The translations under genes were made by a program, and so were the position numbers. 64,000 nucleotides of DNA from Punica granatum (lineage: Eukaryota > Streptophyta > Magnoliopsida > Myrtales > Lythraceae): positions 21,436,001 through 21,500,000 of the forward strand of contig NC_045131.1 of NCBI RefSeq assembly GCF_007655135.1, in the 5' to 3' direction. The notes under the pieces are model-generated. The model had not been told where the DNA came from and made no database searches. It saw only the letters and a program-made list of their open reading frames with translations. Shown here in pieces: positions 35,890-46,754 of this stretch (positions within the stretch are counted from its first letter, which is position 1; the number at the start of each line of letters is the position of its first letter).

Positions 35890-37483
35890 AAAATGAAGAA
35901 AAGTACCGGGGGCAATTCGCGTATCATTGTGTCCAAACAGGTACGTGTTATGGAAGCTGTAATCTATACACCATATGATTATTGAACGGGTCAAATTTTG
36001 AAAATATAAACATGATATATTTATATTCGTGTCAACCCGGACATGATATATTTAAATATATTTATCGAAACGTCACAATAGGTACACGTATCCATGTACA
36101 ACACGATTAGTATATGGATTAAATTTTGAACAAAACCTATTTATTCGTGTCAATCAAATTACTCGAACATGTTAACACGACCTATTTATCCATTCAACCC
36201 GGACACGTTAAACATGACCTGCTTAAACATACCTATTCACAATCTGCAATACATTTTGAACAAATGGATCTATTAAGGGACAAAAACTTCACAACAGCAG
36301 ATGAAATCAAGAATGAGATACAAATATAGAGATTGCTTTACCTCCAGTATGCTATAGCTATACCAACAAGTCAAATTCATATGGCTACTCTTCCAGCAAG
36401 TAACTGACCTCTAAGGGCATAACTTATCAAGCAAGACTTCCATGTCCCCGATGTTTAACTTCTCCCGGAGTTCTAATGCTTGAGACCTAGGCAGTTGCTA
36501 GTATGTCGCATTGCTTTCACCAACAATTTTGTTCACTCCACAGCCCCGGGTTGTTGTAACCTCTACGTAATTGCAACACCGAACATCCTCAACCAAAAAT
36601 CAAGAAAGAGCATTGCTGAAATAAACTAAAATCAACATGAAAATCGAAAACCCTAACTTCACAATCAACTAACCCTAACTTCAAAATCGACTCAACTCAA
36701 CTGAAATTCAACTAACCTAACATGTAATTTGACTATCTCAGCTGAAATTCGAAACTCCTTCTTCAAAATCGACCAACCTTGAGTTGTGAGGGGAGAGTTC
36801 TACAAGTATGAGAGAGAGGAGATGAGGCGGTTGCGACCATGAGAGAAAGGAGACTGAGGTGGCTGCAAGCGTGAGAAAGGGGAGATTGAAGCGGCTTCAA
36901 AGGGTAGAGAGCTGAAAGAAGTGAGAGTGGAGGGCTCCAGATCGAGGGCTCGAGGTCACGGTTGAGGGCTCAAGGTCGAGGGCCCAAGGTCGCGCCTCGC
37001 GAGTTCACCCAGAGTGGAAAAGTAAAAGAAGGAGATATGAAGGGAGATCTAAACTAAAGCACGCCTTCAGCCTTCAGTCGTCTGTGGTCTGTGATCGTCG
37101 GGGTCATGGTCGAGGGCGAGTCATCTTTCACAAGCTTCTGTCGAGTCTCGAGTCTGTTGAGAAAGAAGAGAAGAACAGAGGGGGCAGTCGGGCAGCGGAA
37201 GGAAAATAGGAAATTAGGGTTAGTAACTTAGTAAGGATATTTTGGTAAATTTAATTATATAAACGGGTTAACAGGTTACACTATTAAACACGTCTAAATA
37301 AATAGGTTTAATCGTGTATAATCGGATTACATTGGTTCAACCAGGTAAGACACGCTTATTAACCGTGCCTAAAAGGGTTGGATCCGTTTAGATTGAATAT
37401 CAAAAATGCCCAATCTGAACCCGTTTAACTCAGTGTCGTATCAATGTTGTATTATCGTGTCCTGTCAAATATTGCCGACCCTA
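35890..37483. mobile_element. Degenerate TIR-element relic, no gene
   Basis: The right end reads attgccgaccct, and reversed sequence from there (agggtcggcaat, gacacgataa-like) is typical of a widespread plant TIR repeat. Words such as acacgacctatttat at 36178-36190 recur inverted at 37298-37315. A matching left terminus was not found. 36780-37200 is GA/GC-rich and holds no convincing reading frame. Confidence 0.35.
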
Positions 37484-38250
37484 AAGAAAAGTAGACACAT
37501 GGCGTGGCAATTGCATCAAATATTCTCATTCTTATTAGCGCGTGAATTTGATTTTTTTTCTATGTATTCATTTTTTTTTGGGTAAATTGAAAATATCAAC
37601 TATATAATATATTATATATATAACATATGTAATATATAGACTTGACAACCCCATAATAAAAAAAAGAGTAGAATTGTAAATTTCTATATAATCAATTCAT
37701 ATAAAGATTATTTTTTATACATTCTTTCAAATAATAATAAAATAAACTCGGCTACGCCATAATAAATAGGAATAAAATTATAAATTTTTGAACAATTAAT
37801 TCATATAAACATTATTTTTTATACATTCTTTCAAATAATAAATAATTTAATTATAAGTGTAGAATTATAGATATATATTATGGTCCATTTATGAAATAAA
37901 TTGAATTAATTAAAATAATTCATAAGTAAATTAAAAATAGAAAATATACGTGTACTATTAATTAACTTAAGGCATAAAGTTTACATATTTTATTTTGGTT
38001 ATAGTCAATAAATATATATTTCATACAAAAATCATGATATAAAATCAAGGGAAAAATGTCACTTCTTTTAAATGATGAATTAGCATAAAATTTATTCGGC
38101 TATTATTAATACAATATCACATAAGTAATGTTTAGCATAAAATTATTCACCTATTAATAATATAATATCAAGTATGTATCAATCACAATATAAATATATG
38201 TTTTTAAAAGAATGCGACAAATAATTATAGTTGTCAAAGTTCTTCTTATC
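37484..38250. other. AT-rich DNA with short degenerate repeats
   Basis: A stretch with aattcatataaa.attattttttatacattctttcaaataat occurs twice, near 37695 and 37797. Nothing coding is visible. Confidence 0.5.
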
Positions 38251-39545
38251 CACTTTAGCTAATGATGCGATTCCCGCCAATAATGACGAGACCCGACAGC
38301 AAAAGGATCCCAAGATCGTTCTATAATCAGAATTGATTGACAAACCTTCAACCCGTTGTTTACGACATAAATAAGAACCTTGGTATAACTGACCTCAACT
38401 CGTTGTTTATTGCGAAATAAGAACCTCGGTATAGGAAGATGCCACAAACGGTTGTGGAAAGTTGTTTGATAAGTTGATGATGAACGCCACGAAAATTTCC
38501 GATAAGTTCGAATTAATTCTTCAAGAACCAAAGAGAATACTCTCACAATTTTCTAAATGTTCATTTTCTCTTAAAAATTGACAAGATGAATATATATAGA
38601 CCAAAATTAATCCTAATATAGTCATGTCTCATCGTAAAGTAAGGAAAATAAAATCTAAAGTATCTATAGAGATATAACTTAATCTATAAAAATATGAAAT
38701 TTAAATATTTCTAGAATATCTCCATCAGATTTAAACTTTAAACAAATCTGATAATATTTTCTCTTCATATTCAACAAATATTCTAGAAACTTCTAGAAAA
38801 TGACATATCATGGATTAATCCTCTGCATCATAGATTTGGCTGGAATGTTATAGAACTTGAATCATGTTGATGCATCTTTGTTGATCACGTGGTTCATGTC
38901 CAATGGGCCTCTACGAATTTGCTTGAGCCCAAATCTCTTGAATTAGGCCGTTGAATTCATCTTTAAACTTCTTTACTCGTGCTCGCGTAACCGATCCAAT
39001 TGAAACTTGAACTGGATCTCTTGAAATCGTGCTACGATTTGCATCATTCCTCTCCTCTTGAAAAAGATTTGCCCTCAAATTATCACCTACATCAAAATGA
39101 AGTAAATTAGCAACATTAAAAGTAGCACTTACATTGTACTCACCAGGTAAGTCTAGTTTGTAAGCGTTGTCATTGATGCGCTCTAGGACTTGAAAATGAC
39201 CATCCCCTCTTGGAAGCAATTTGGAATGTCTTTGCGTCGGAAATCTCGCTTTCCTCGTATGCAACCAAACCCAATCTCCGGGTTCAAAAATTAGCTTATG
39301 ACACTCCTTGTTGGCGTGTTTTGCATATTGCTCCGTTATTCGCTCAATGTTGAGTCTTGCTTTTTCATGAATCTGCTTGATAAATTCAGCTTTCTTTTTG
39401 CCATCTAAATTAACATGCTCAGTCAAAGGTAAAGGAGATAAATCCAATGAAGTTAAAGGATTAATTCCATAAACAATTTCAATTGGTGATAAATAGGCGA
39501 AGAAATAGAGAGCCACTTATAGAGGTCGTGCTACGATTTGCATCA
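38250..39545 (-). mobile_element. Ty3/gypsy retrotransposon 3' fragment
   Basis: An integrase C-terminal region (38911-39516) is followed on the minus strand by LTR-like sequence down to about 38250. The 5' side stops abruptly at about 39545. The segment tcgtgctacgatttgcatca occurs at the break (39526-39545) and again inside the coding part (39027-39046). Confidence 0.65.
38911..39516 (-). pseudogene. Gypsy integrase C-terminal fragment
   Basis: The frame reads SPIEIVYGINPLTSLDL, then EQYAKHANKECHKLIFEPGDWVWLH, PRGDGHFQVLERINDNAYKLDLPGEY and VTRARVKKFKDEFNGLI. These are the post-catalytic part of integrase of plant Ty3/gypsy polyproteins. The catalytic DDE core, reverse transcriptase and gag are missing, and the apparent ATG is not a real start. 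The downstream 3' LTR-like DNA has its own TATA-like words. Confidence 0.88.
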
Positions 39546-40841
39546 ATTAATTTGGTAATTTTCTTGATTTATATTCAATTAGATTTATAATTCTATATGA
39601 TTTTATGATGGTAATAATTAGATAAGTAAATTTGAAGCCATTAAATAGGTTATAAAAGTCTTCTTTTAATTTTTATTAGATAATTTAAAGTATATGAATA
39701 AAAAATTGTCATAGGATGTAACAAAAAGTATCATAAATAAAAAAAATCTATCTTATTATCTTTAAACAAAAGCATATCATGTATGGTAAAAAAAATTTAG
39801 TCATAAAACATGCACAAAAGTAGGAATAAAAAAATATCATATGCAAATCACCCAAAAACAGATCATATGCAACAAAAAATTATCTTAAATAAGTAAAATG
39901 TCTATTTCAATATTTTTGAAACAAAATTTCATCATATATAATACAATTTTATTTTATATATGCATAAACAACTGGTGTTAATAGATGTTAAAATTCAATG
40001 ATCATTTAAACTTAAAATATTGATAATATGATACACTCAAAATTAAATTAGAAGTCATACCAATTTCAAATTAATTATCATTGTGACTGGAAAATTTCTA
40101 AAACTTCCTTAAATAAATCATACCTAAATATTACCTTCCAGTCAATATTAGTCCAACATAAATTTTACCACTAATGCAGTCAATAAAAAGAATAATAAAT
40201 TTTGTAACAACTAATATTTATGGTATCATTATGATCAGTAAATTCTAAATTGTTGTAATTGCATGATAATTTTATGTATAAGTTGGATTTGGAGCTCATG
40301 TGCTTGTTGACCATAGGCATGTTGAGAGGCTATTTTGCTAACATTTAGTATGATTTCTTGGCTTGGGTTTCTTCTTTATTGAGCAAAATTCATGTGGCAT
40401 CTTATAATTTAAATTCTTTCCAATTTCTTGTATAATTTTCGTTGGCACATTCCACAGGAGTATAGATAGGATGAAGCAGTTTATCAAGTCCATTATGAAA
40501 AGGGTTTCAAGCAACTATTAGAATTTTTAATTTTCACAGTTTTCACTTAAAATATCTAATAATATAAATATATTCACTTAATATAATAATTTTTTATTAA
40601 TGAATAATTTTCTTACTTATACATTATATTTATTTTTCGTGTCCCTCAAATAATTATTTGTCATCGAAAGTTTGAAATTTACAATATTAAAATTAATAGA
40701 GTAAAACAATTGATATGTGATATATTTCATGCACAATACATATTCAATTTAATTTATAATTTTATAGTTGTATATTTATATTCCTACATATTATAAGTTA
40801 TTATTTGTAAAATCCGTGCAATGCATGGGCCTAAAAATCTA
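39546..40841 (+). mobile_element. AT-rich segment ending in a Helitron-like 3' terminus
   Basis: The segment is AT-rich and non-coding. It ends ccgtgca-a-tgcatgg (hairpin, one G:T pair, 40814-40828), about 10 bases before CTAG and a following T (40839-40843). This matches the Helitron rule of a 3' hairpin shortly before CTRR with insertion before T. The 5' TC end was not located, so the start is arbitrary. Confidence 0.4.
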
Positions 40842-41154
40842 GTTCAATAATAAATTAGTCTCTCACCATGTCGATGGTATAGTCATGTACAAATGGGGGT
40901 GTATTAATCCCTACTACATCATATGATACTAAAGTAGCCACATCCTGTGTTATTAAAACCAGACCGGACGTTGAGTCGATAACGTTGTGGGTTCATGGTT
41001 TATGAGTTTAGCGGGAGGTTCGATGGGTCAGACTGCGTGTTCAATTAATTATATAATAAATACTTATATTATCATAAAAATAAAATAAATGACAATTTGT
41101 GTAATATTTAGAAGAATAAAAGAATAATTATATGAATAGTAATCACAGGAAGTT

Positions 41155-41232
41155 GTTGTAGTCTAGTAGATTAGAGGGGTGGTTTAAATGTTAGTGTGGA
41201 ATAAAAGGGTCGAGGTTCGATTCCCCTCACGG
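41155..41232 (+). mobile_element. tRNA-like SINE head
   Basis: A perfect RNA polymerase III B box GGTTCGATTCC lies at 41214-41224, with an A-box-like tagtctagtagat at 41158-41170. The layout is that of a tRNA-derived SINE. It abuts the RNase H end of the LINE at 41233 in opposite orientation. An A-rich tail and target duplication were not found. Confidence 0.45.
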
Positions 41233-41620
41233 TCAAAATTCAACCACAAGGCTATTGGTCTTTCCTAGGAATCGAGCAAAGCCTCGAATCCAACGACCAA
41301 ACTCGTCTCTCAAAACAACTCTAGCCCCAGCCTTTCCCGAAGGGAGGTGGGCCAACCTACATTCACTGGATGAGTGGTCTAAGTATTTGTCCTTGGGAAG
41401 AGTGCATGAAACTTTGCTCATCTCTATTAAGACTAAGATTATGAAGATTCGTGGAATTCGTGGCTCTTTGATATATAACTTCATACTGCTTCTTCCAAAT
41501 AAGTCAGAGGGCTTATGGGAAAATAATGGACCATTTGATACTGTGCTTGTGGCTCTCATAAGCCTGACAATGTTGGTAACCTGAAAGTGCCCCTCTTGAA
41601 GATCGAAATTTCCAAAGAAT
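41233..41620 (-). pseudogene. LINE RNase H fragment
   Basis: The end of the frame reads VVLRDEFGRWIRGFARFLGKTNSLVVEF, matching the first strands and the acidic region of RNase H domains found at the C-terminus of plant L1 ORF2 proteins. The domain is cut off after that point. The linker between zf-RVT and RNase H precedes it. Confidence 0.7.
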
Positions 41621-41871
41621 TCTAGTATTATGACACTTGACTATCAAGCAAGAATATTCTGAGTATCTTGCGTTATTATGTACATATCCATATTTTAGGC
41701 TAGTTATCTATAGTTTCCTAGTTAATAGCTGGCACTTGGCCTATATGTACATGTTCTTATTAGTAATACAATTTGACAGACAATTGTCCATTAATCTTGT
41801 CTTTTACAAAGTTTTCATGGTATCAGAGCAGTTGGCCTAAGGGCAAGCTCATCACGTACCTTCTCTACATC

Positions 41872-42966
41872 ATGTCTGGTGATCAAACACTTGCACCTCT
41901 TGCAGGAAGCGGAGGGAATCAGCCACAATTGGCTGCACTACTTTCTCCCTACACCGTCACTTCGTCTGATGGCACCGGGGTTCAGCTGATCAATTGTAAG
42001 CTGAACAGGGACAATTACCTCACATGGTCCCGGTTGATGTGGATATCACTTCGCGCGAAAAACAAAATAGGATTCATTGATGGAACCCTCCTTGAACCAG
42101 CAGAAGGAGAGCCGAACAGGGCTCTATGGGTGATAGCAAACTCCACGGTTGTTCCATAGATTGCAAATACGTTGGAGAAAGATCTTCAACCAAGCATCGC
42201 TTGTATCGAGAATGCAAGAATTCTCTGGGACGACTTGAAACAACGGTTTTCCCAAGGTAATGAAACCCGAATTTGTCAACTAAAATGCGAAATTTACCAG
42301 TTGAAGCAGGAAGGCAGACTCGTCTCAGAGTATTACTCACTACTCAAGGGTCTCTGGGATGAACTCGATCAATTGCTCGAAGAAACTGGCTGCACCTGTG
42401 CATGCATTTGTGGGATTGGAGCAACCCGAGCTGCACAAAGAGAGAAAGAAAAAGCTCATTAATTTCTCATGGGTTTGAACTCCAATTTCAACACAGTCCG
42501 GTCAAATATACTCAATCTCAAGATTTTTCCTTCTCTTAGTCGAGTATTTCAGATGGTGATTCATGATGAGCGGCAAAGGATTGTAATCCGTGCTCAAGAG
42601 ACAGGACCGGAGGCTGCTGCGTACATGGCGAGAGGAGGCAAAGAAATCCAGCAGGTGACCGATTAGAGAAGCGAGAGAAACGAGCGACCTCACTGTGATT
42701 TTTGTAATAGAATCGGGCATACGAGGAATACCTGCTGGAAGCTTCACGGAAGACCGGCATCTGGAGAGATTCAGCACGCCTCTGCTCGCAAACATCCAGT
42801 GGCGGAGAACCCTAATTCCTGGGAACCGCGGAACAAAAGCTAAGAGCAGGGGCAAACCAGAAATTGGGAGAATCGAACGAATTGGGAGAACTAGACGAAT
42901 TGGGAGAACCAAACGAATAGGCCCAAGACAGGAAAGAAGATCGGGAGATTTGCTGGGCCGGGCCGT
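41872..42966 (+). pseudogene. Copia gag region with in-frame stops
   Basis: It starts MSGDQTLAPL after the primer-binding site. The gag core is recognisable by NRDNYLTWSR and ILWDDLKQRFSQGN. The nucleic-acid-binding CCHC knuckle CDFCNRIGHTRNTC is intact at about 42694-42735. The frame stays the same throughout but is cut by stops at 42157, 42460 and 42664 and twice more before pol. An 18 bp unit encoding WENxTN is repeated three times (42865-42918), one copy with a stop. Confidence 0.9.
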
Positions 42967-45900
42967 GTGAATCAGGCCCACGTTGTCCAAACGGCAACAA
43001 ACAGCAGCTTAGGAGGACCACAAGCCCAGTCTACGTTTCCATTTTCGGAGGCTCAAATTCAGCAGATTCATCGGTTATTAGCAATGAACAACGGTGATGA
43101 TGAAGTTGAAATACAGACTGGTAACTTATTTAATAATTTTGTTATTTGCAACAATGAAAGGATTATAGATACTGGAGCCTCTAGACATATGACGGGCTGC
43201 TCGGATTATTTAATTGAGGCATCTCCAATTATTGGAGGTTCGCCCGTTTTCATCCCAAATGGAAAGACAACCCAAGCTGTTAGAGTTGGCAGAGTGCATC
43301 TTGGAGGAGCTATCAATCTGTCTGGAGTATTATGGATTCCAAATTTCACTTGCAATTTAATCTCTGTGTCTCAACTATCGGATGAGATGGGATGTCTAAT
43401 AAAATTCAATTCTGAATTGTGTCTCATACAGGACTGTGCGAGGAGGATGATTGGAATCGGTGAGCGCCGATGGGGGGTCTATTATATGAAATGTGTGGCA
43501 TCCAAGATTAACGTTGATCTAGTTGCAGCTGTCAAGACGAATGATGTGTGGCATAAGAGGCTCGGACATTCGTCTCATCATGTTCCGTTCCGAGGTCTAC
43601 CAGTTGATGAATTTTTGAATAAAGAATGCGAGGTCTGTCACAAGGCTAAGCAAACTCGGTCTTATTTTCCAAACAGTATGAATAAAGCTAGTTTTTTATT
43701 CCAACTAGTGCATGTGGATATATGGGGGCCGTATAGAGCACGATCTCATTCAAGAGCTCATTATTTCTTGACAATCGTTGATGATTTCAGTCGAGGATTG
43801 TGGGTTTACTTATTGCGAGAGAAATCGGAAGCTAAGCGCTATTTAGTTAATTTCTGCAATCTCATTAAAAATCAATTTAATCGGGTCGCGAAGATCATTC
43901 GTAGTGACAATGGTGCGGAGTTTCTATCCCGAGAATTGCAGGATTTCTTCTTGCAACATGGTATTATACATCAGACTTCTTACATTGATACGCCTCAACA
44001 AAACAGGCGTGTAGAAAGAAAGCATCGCCATATACTCAATGTGGCACGAGCTCTATTGATCCAAGCATCACTTCCGGTTCATTTTTGGGGAGAGTGCATC
44101 CTAACGGCAGCCTATCTTATTAATATCACCCCGACAAAGCTCCTTGATGGCAAGAGTCCATATGAAGTAATTTTTTGAAAGGTTCCGACTTACTCGCACT
44201 TACGAGTTTTTGGGTCCCAATGCTATGCACAAATTAGACCGATGCCAAAAGATAAATTCAAGGCACGAGCAAGGAAGTGTGTCTTTGTTGGATATCCTTA
44301 TGGAAAGAAAGGATGGCGAGTTTATGATCTGGAGTCAAGAAGAATTTTTGTATCAAGAGATGTCAAATTCTATGAGGACACTTTTCCTTTTGCTGATCAG
44401 TACAACGGTGATCAGGATATAAGAATTCGGGATACACCGTTCTTCATTGATTCTGTCCTTGTTAAATTTCCAGCCGGCTATTGGACAGGGGGAGTCGTCC
44501 AGCCCATTTGCACCAAAACAGCTGCCCACTGGGCTGACACACGGCCCAATCAATGGCCCAAATATGGCCCAGCATCAGGAGTCCATTGACATGAGGCGGG
44601 ACCCGGGTTTCAAGGCTCCGACCCGCGAACTCGCGCGCGACCCGATTTCTACAGGCCTGACACGCGACCCAATTCCCATTCCGCCTGGGCCTCAATCCGT
44701 GGATTCTTCCCAACTTGGGTCCGCTTTGGCTCCAGAAAACTCCATTTCGCCTGGGCCTACATCTACAGTTGAGCCCATTATCTCTAGTTCTCCTGATCCT
44801 TCACACGTGCGACGATCAGATCGCATTCGACGACCACCGGCTCATCTTCAAGATTTTATATGCCACACTGTCACACATTACCCCCCCTCGACTCTTGGAC
44901 CCACCTGTTCCATCATACTCCACAGGTACGTCCTATCCAATCAAGCAATATTTGTCTTATTCAGGTGCTACCGATAAATATGTTTCTTTTCTGGCGGCTA
45001 TAGACTCTGATACAGAGCCCCAGACATATCAAGATGCCATCAGAGATCCTCGATGGCAGGCAGCAATGAACGAGGAACTTCGAGCACTCGAGTTAAATGG
45101 GACATGGACTCTTTCTTCATTACCTCAGGGCAAGAAACCCATCAGTTGTAAATGGGTCTATAAGATTAAGCGGCGAGCTGACGGATCTATTGAGCGTTAC
45201 AAAGCTCGCCTTGTAGCGAAAGGGTTCACACAGGTTGAAGGGATCGATTTTCACGAAACTTTTGCTCCAGTCGCCAAACTCGTGACAGTCCGCTGTTTTC
45301 TTGCTGTAGCAGTCACCAAGCAATGGGAGATCCACAAAATGGATGTCCATAACGCCTTTCTTCATGGTGATCTATGCGAAGAAGTATACATGTCTCCTCC
45401 ACCTGGTCTCGGTACTGTTCAACCAGGACAAGTTTGTCGACTTCATAAGTCTCTATATGGACTTCGCCAGGCATCAAGGAACTGGTTTTCTAAACTTACC
45501 GATGCCTTATATGCTTTCGGCTTCAAACAATCTGGAACAGATCACTCACTTTTCACCTTTTCTAGAGGTACGGTGTTCCTTTCGGTACTTGTTTATGTGG
45601 ATGATCTCATCATTGCTGGGAACTCGTCTAGACATTGTACCTTATTCAAGGAATATCTCAAGTCATGCTTCCGCATCAAAGACTTAGGTTTTTTGCGATA
45701 CTTCCTTGGCATTGAGGTCTCTCGCATGAATTCGGGGTTATTTCTCTGCCAGCGCAAGTATGCCATAGATATTTTATCTGAATGCGGGATGTTAGGATCA
45801 CGACCCTCTGATTTCCCTATGGAGCAGAATCATCATCTCGCATCCGATTCAGGGGCTGTTTTCTCTGATCCGGGTCGTTATCGCCGCCTAGTTGGACAGC

Positions 45901-46547
45901 TTCTCTATCTCACAATAACAAGGCCGGAGCTTAGTTATTTTGTTCAAATTTTAACTCAGTTCATGCAAGACCCTCGACAGGATCATTGGGATGTAGCTCT
46001 TAGAATACTACGCTACATCAAGCGGTCGCTTGGACAAAGCATTTTTCTCCGGCCGAATTCTTTTGAGCTCTCTGCCTTCTGCGACTCTGATTGGGCCAGT
46101 TGCCCCATGACACGACGGTCTCTGACTGACTATTTCATCACTCTTGAAGGGAGTCCTATATCCTGGAAGACAAAGAAACAGACCGCTGTTTCTCGTTCCT
46201 CTGCTGAAGCCGAATACAGGGCAATGGCTGCTACAGTCAGTGAAGTAATTTGGTTACGTAGTCTACTGTCTTCTCTCGGTGTTCACTCATCTCGGCCTAC
46301 GAAACTCTTTTGCGACAACCAAGCAGCTTTGCATATTGCTGCCAATCCGGTATTCCATGAACGGACCAAGCACATTGAGATTGATTGTCATTTCATTCGA
46401 GATCGTATTCGTTCAAACATCATCACTACCACTCATGTCTCCACGAAGCATCAACCAGCGGACATTTTCACTAAGGCCTTAGGTCGAGATAGATTCCGCT
46501 TTCTCCTCAGCAAGTTGGGCGTTCGGAATCCTCACGCTCCAACTTGA
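42967..46547 (+). pseudogene. Copia pol: protease, integrase, RT, RNase H
   Basis: Protease DTGAS is at about 43170. The GAG-pre-integrase region has WHKRLGHSS and paired cysteines. The integrase core has VDIWGPY, DNGAEF and the ERKHRH stretch. A TGA at 44176 ends this frame, which then resumes to 44589. A linker is in a second frame (44447-44950), and reverse transcriptase is in a third: KWVYKIKRRADG, the MDVHNAFLHGDL motif and the YVDD catalytic box (45594-45605). RNase H has SDWASCPMTRRSLTDY and SSAEAEYRAM, ending at 46547. RT and RNase H are an intact 1.5 kb frame. It cannot make a full polyprotein. Confidence 0.93.
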
Positions 46548-46754
46548 GGGGGAGTATTACGATTCTTGACTATCAAGCAAGAATATTCTGAGTATCTTGC
46601 GTCATTATGTATATATCCATATTTTAGGCTAGTTATCTATAGTTTCCTAGTTAATAGCTGGCACTTGGCCTATATGTACATGTTCTTATCAGTAATACAA
46701 TTTGAGAGACAATTGTCCATTAATCTTGTCTTTTACAAAGTTTTCATCTAGAAC

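Larger units (their letters stand above)
41626..46746 (+). mobile_element. Ty1/Copia LTR retrotransposon (5.1 kb) with TSD tctag
   Basis: LTRs are 192 bases each (41626-41817, 46555-46746) and differ at 7 positions by eye (about 3.6 percent). The target duplication tctag is perfect (41621-41625, 46747-46751). The primer-binding site TGGTATCAGAGC (41818-41829) matches initiator-Met tRNA usage, and the polypurine tract gagggggag precedes the 3' LTR. Both LTRs begin TA and end CA instead of TG...CA. The interior encodes gag-pol with stops and two frame changes. Confidence 0.95.

Noticed and set aside
41214..41224. Functional tRNA gene
   Set aside because: A B box is present, but the cloverleaf arms and acceptor stem cannot be drawn; SINE head is the better reading.
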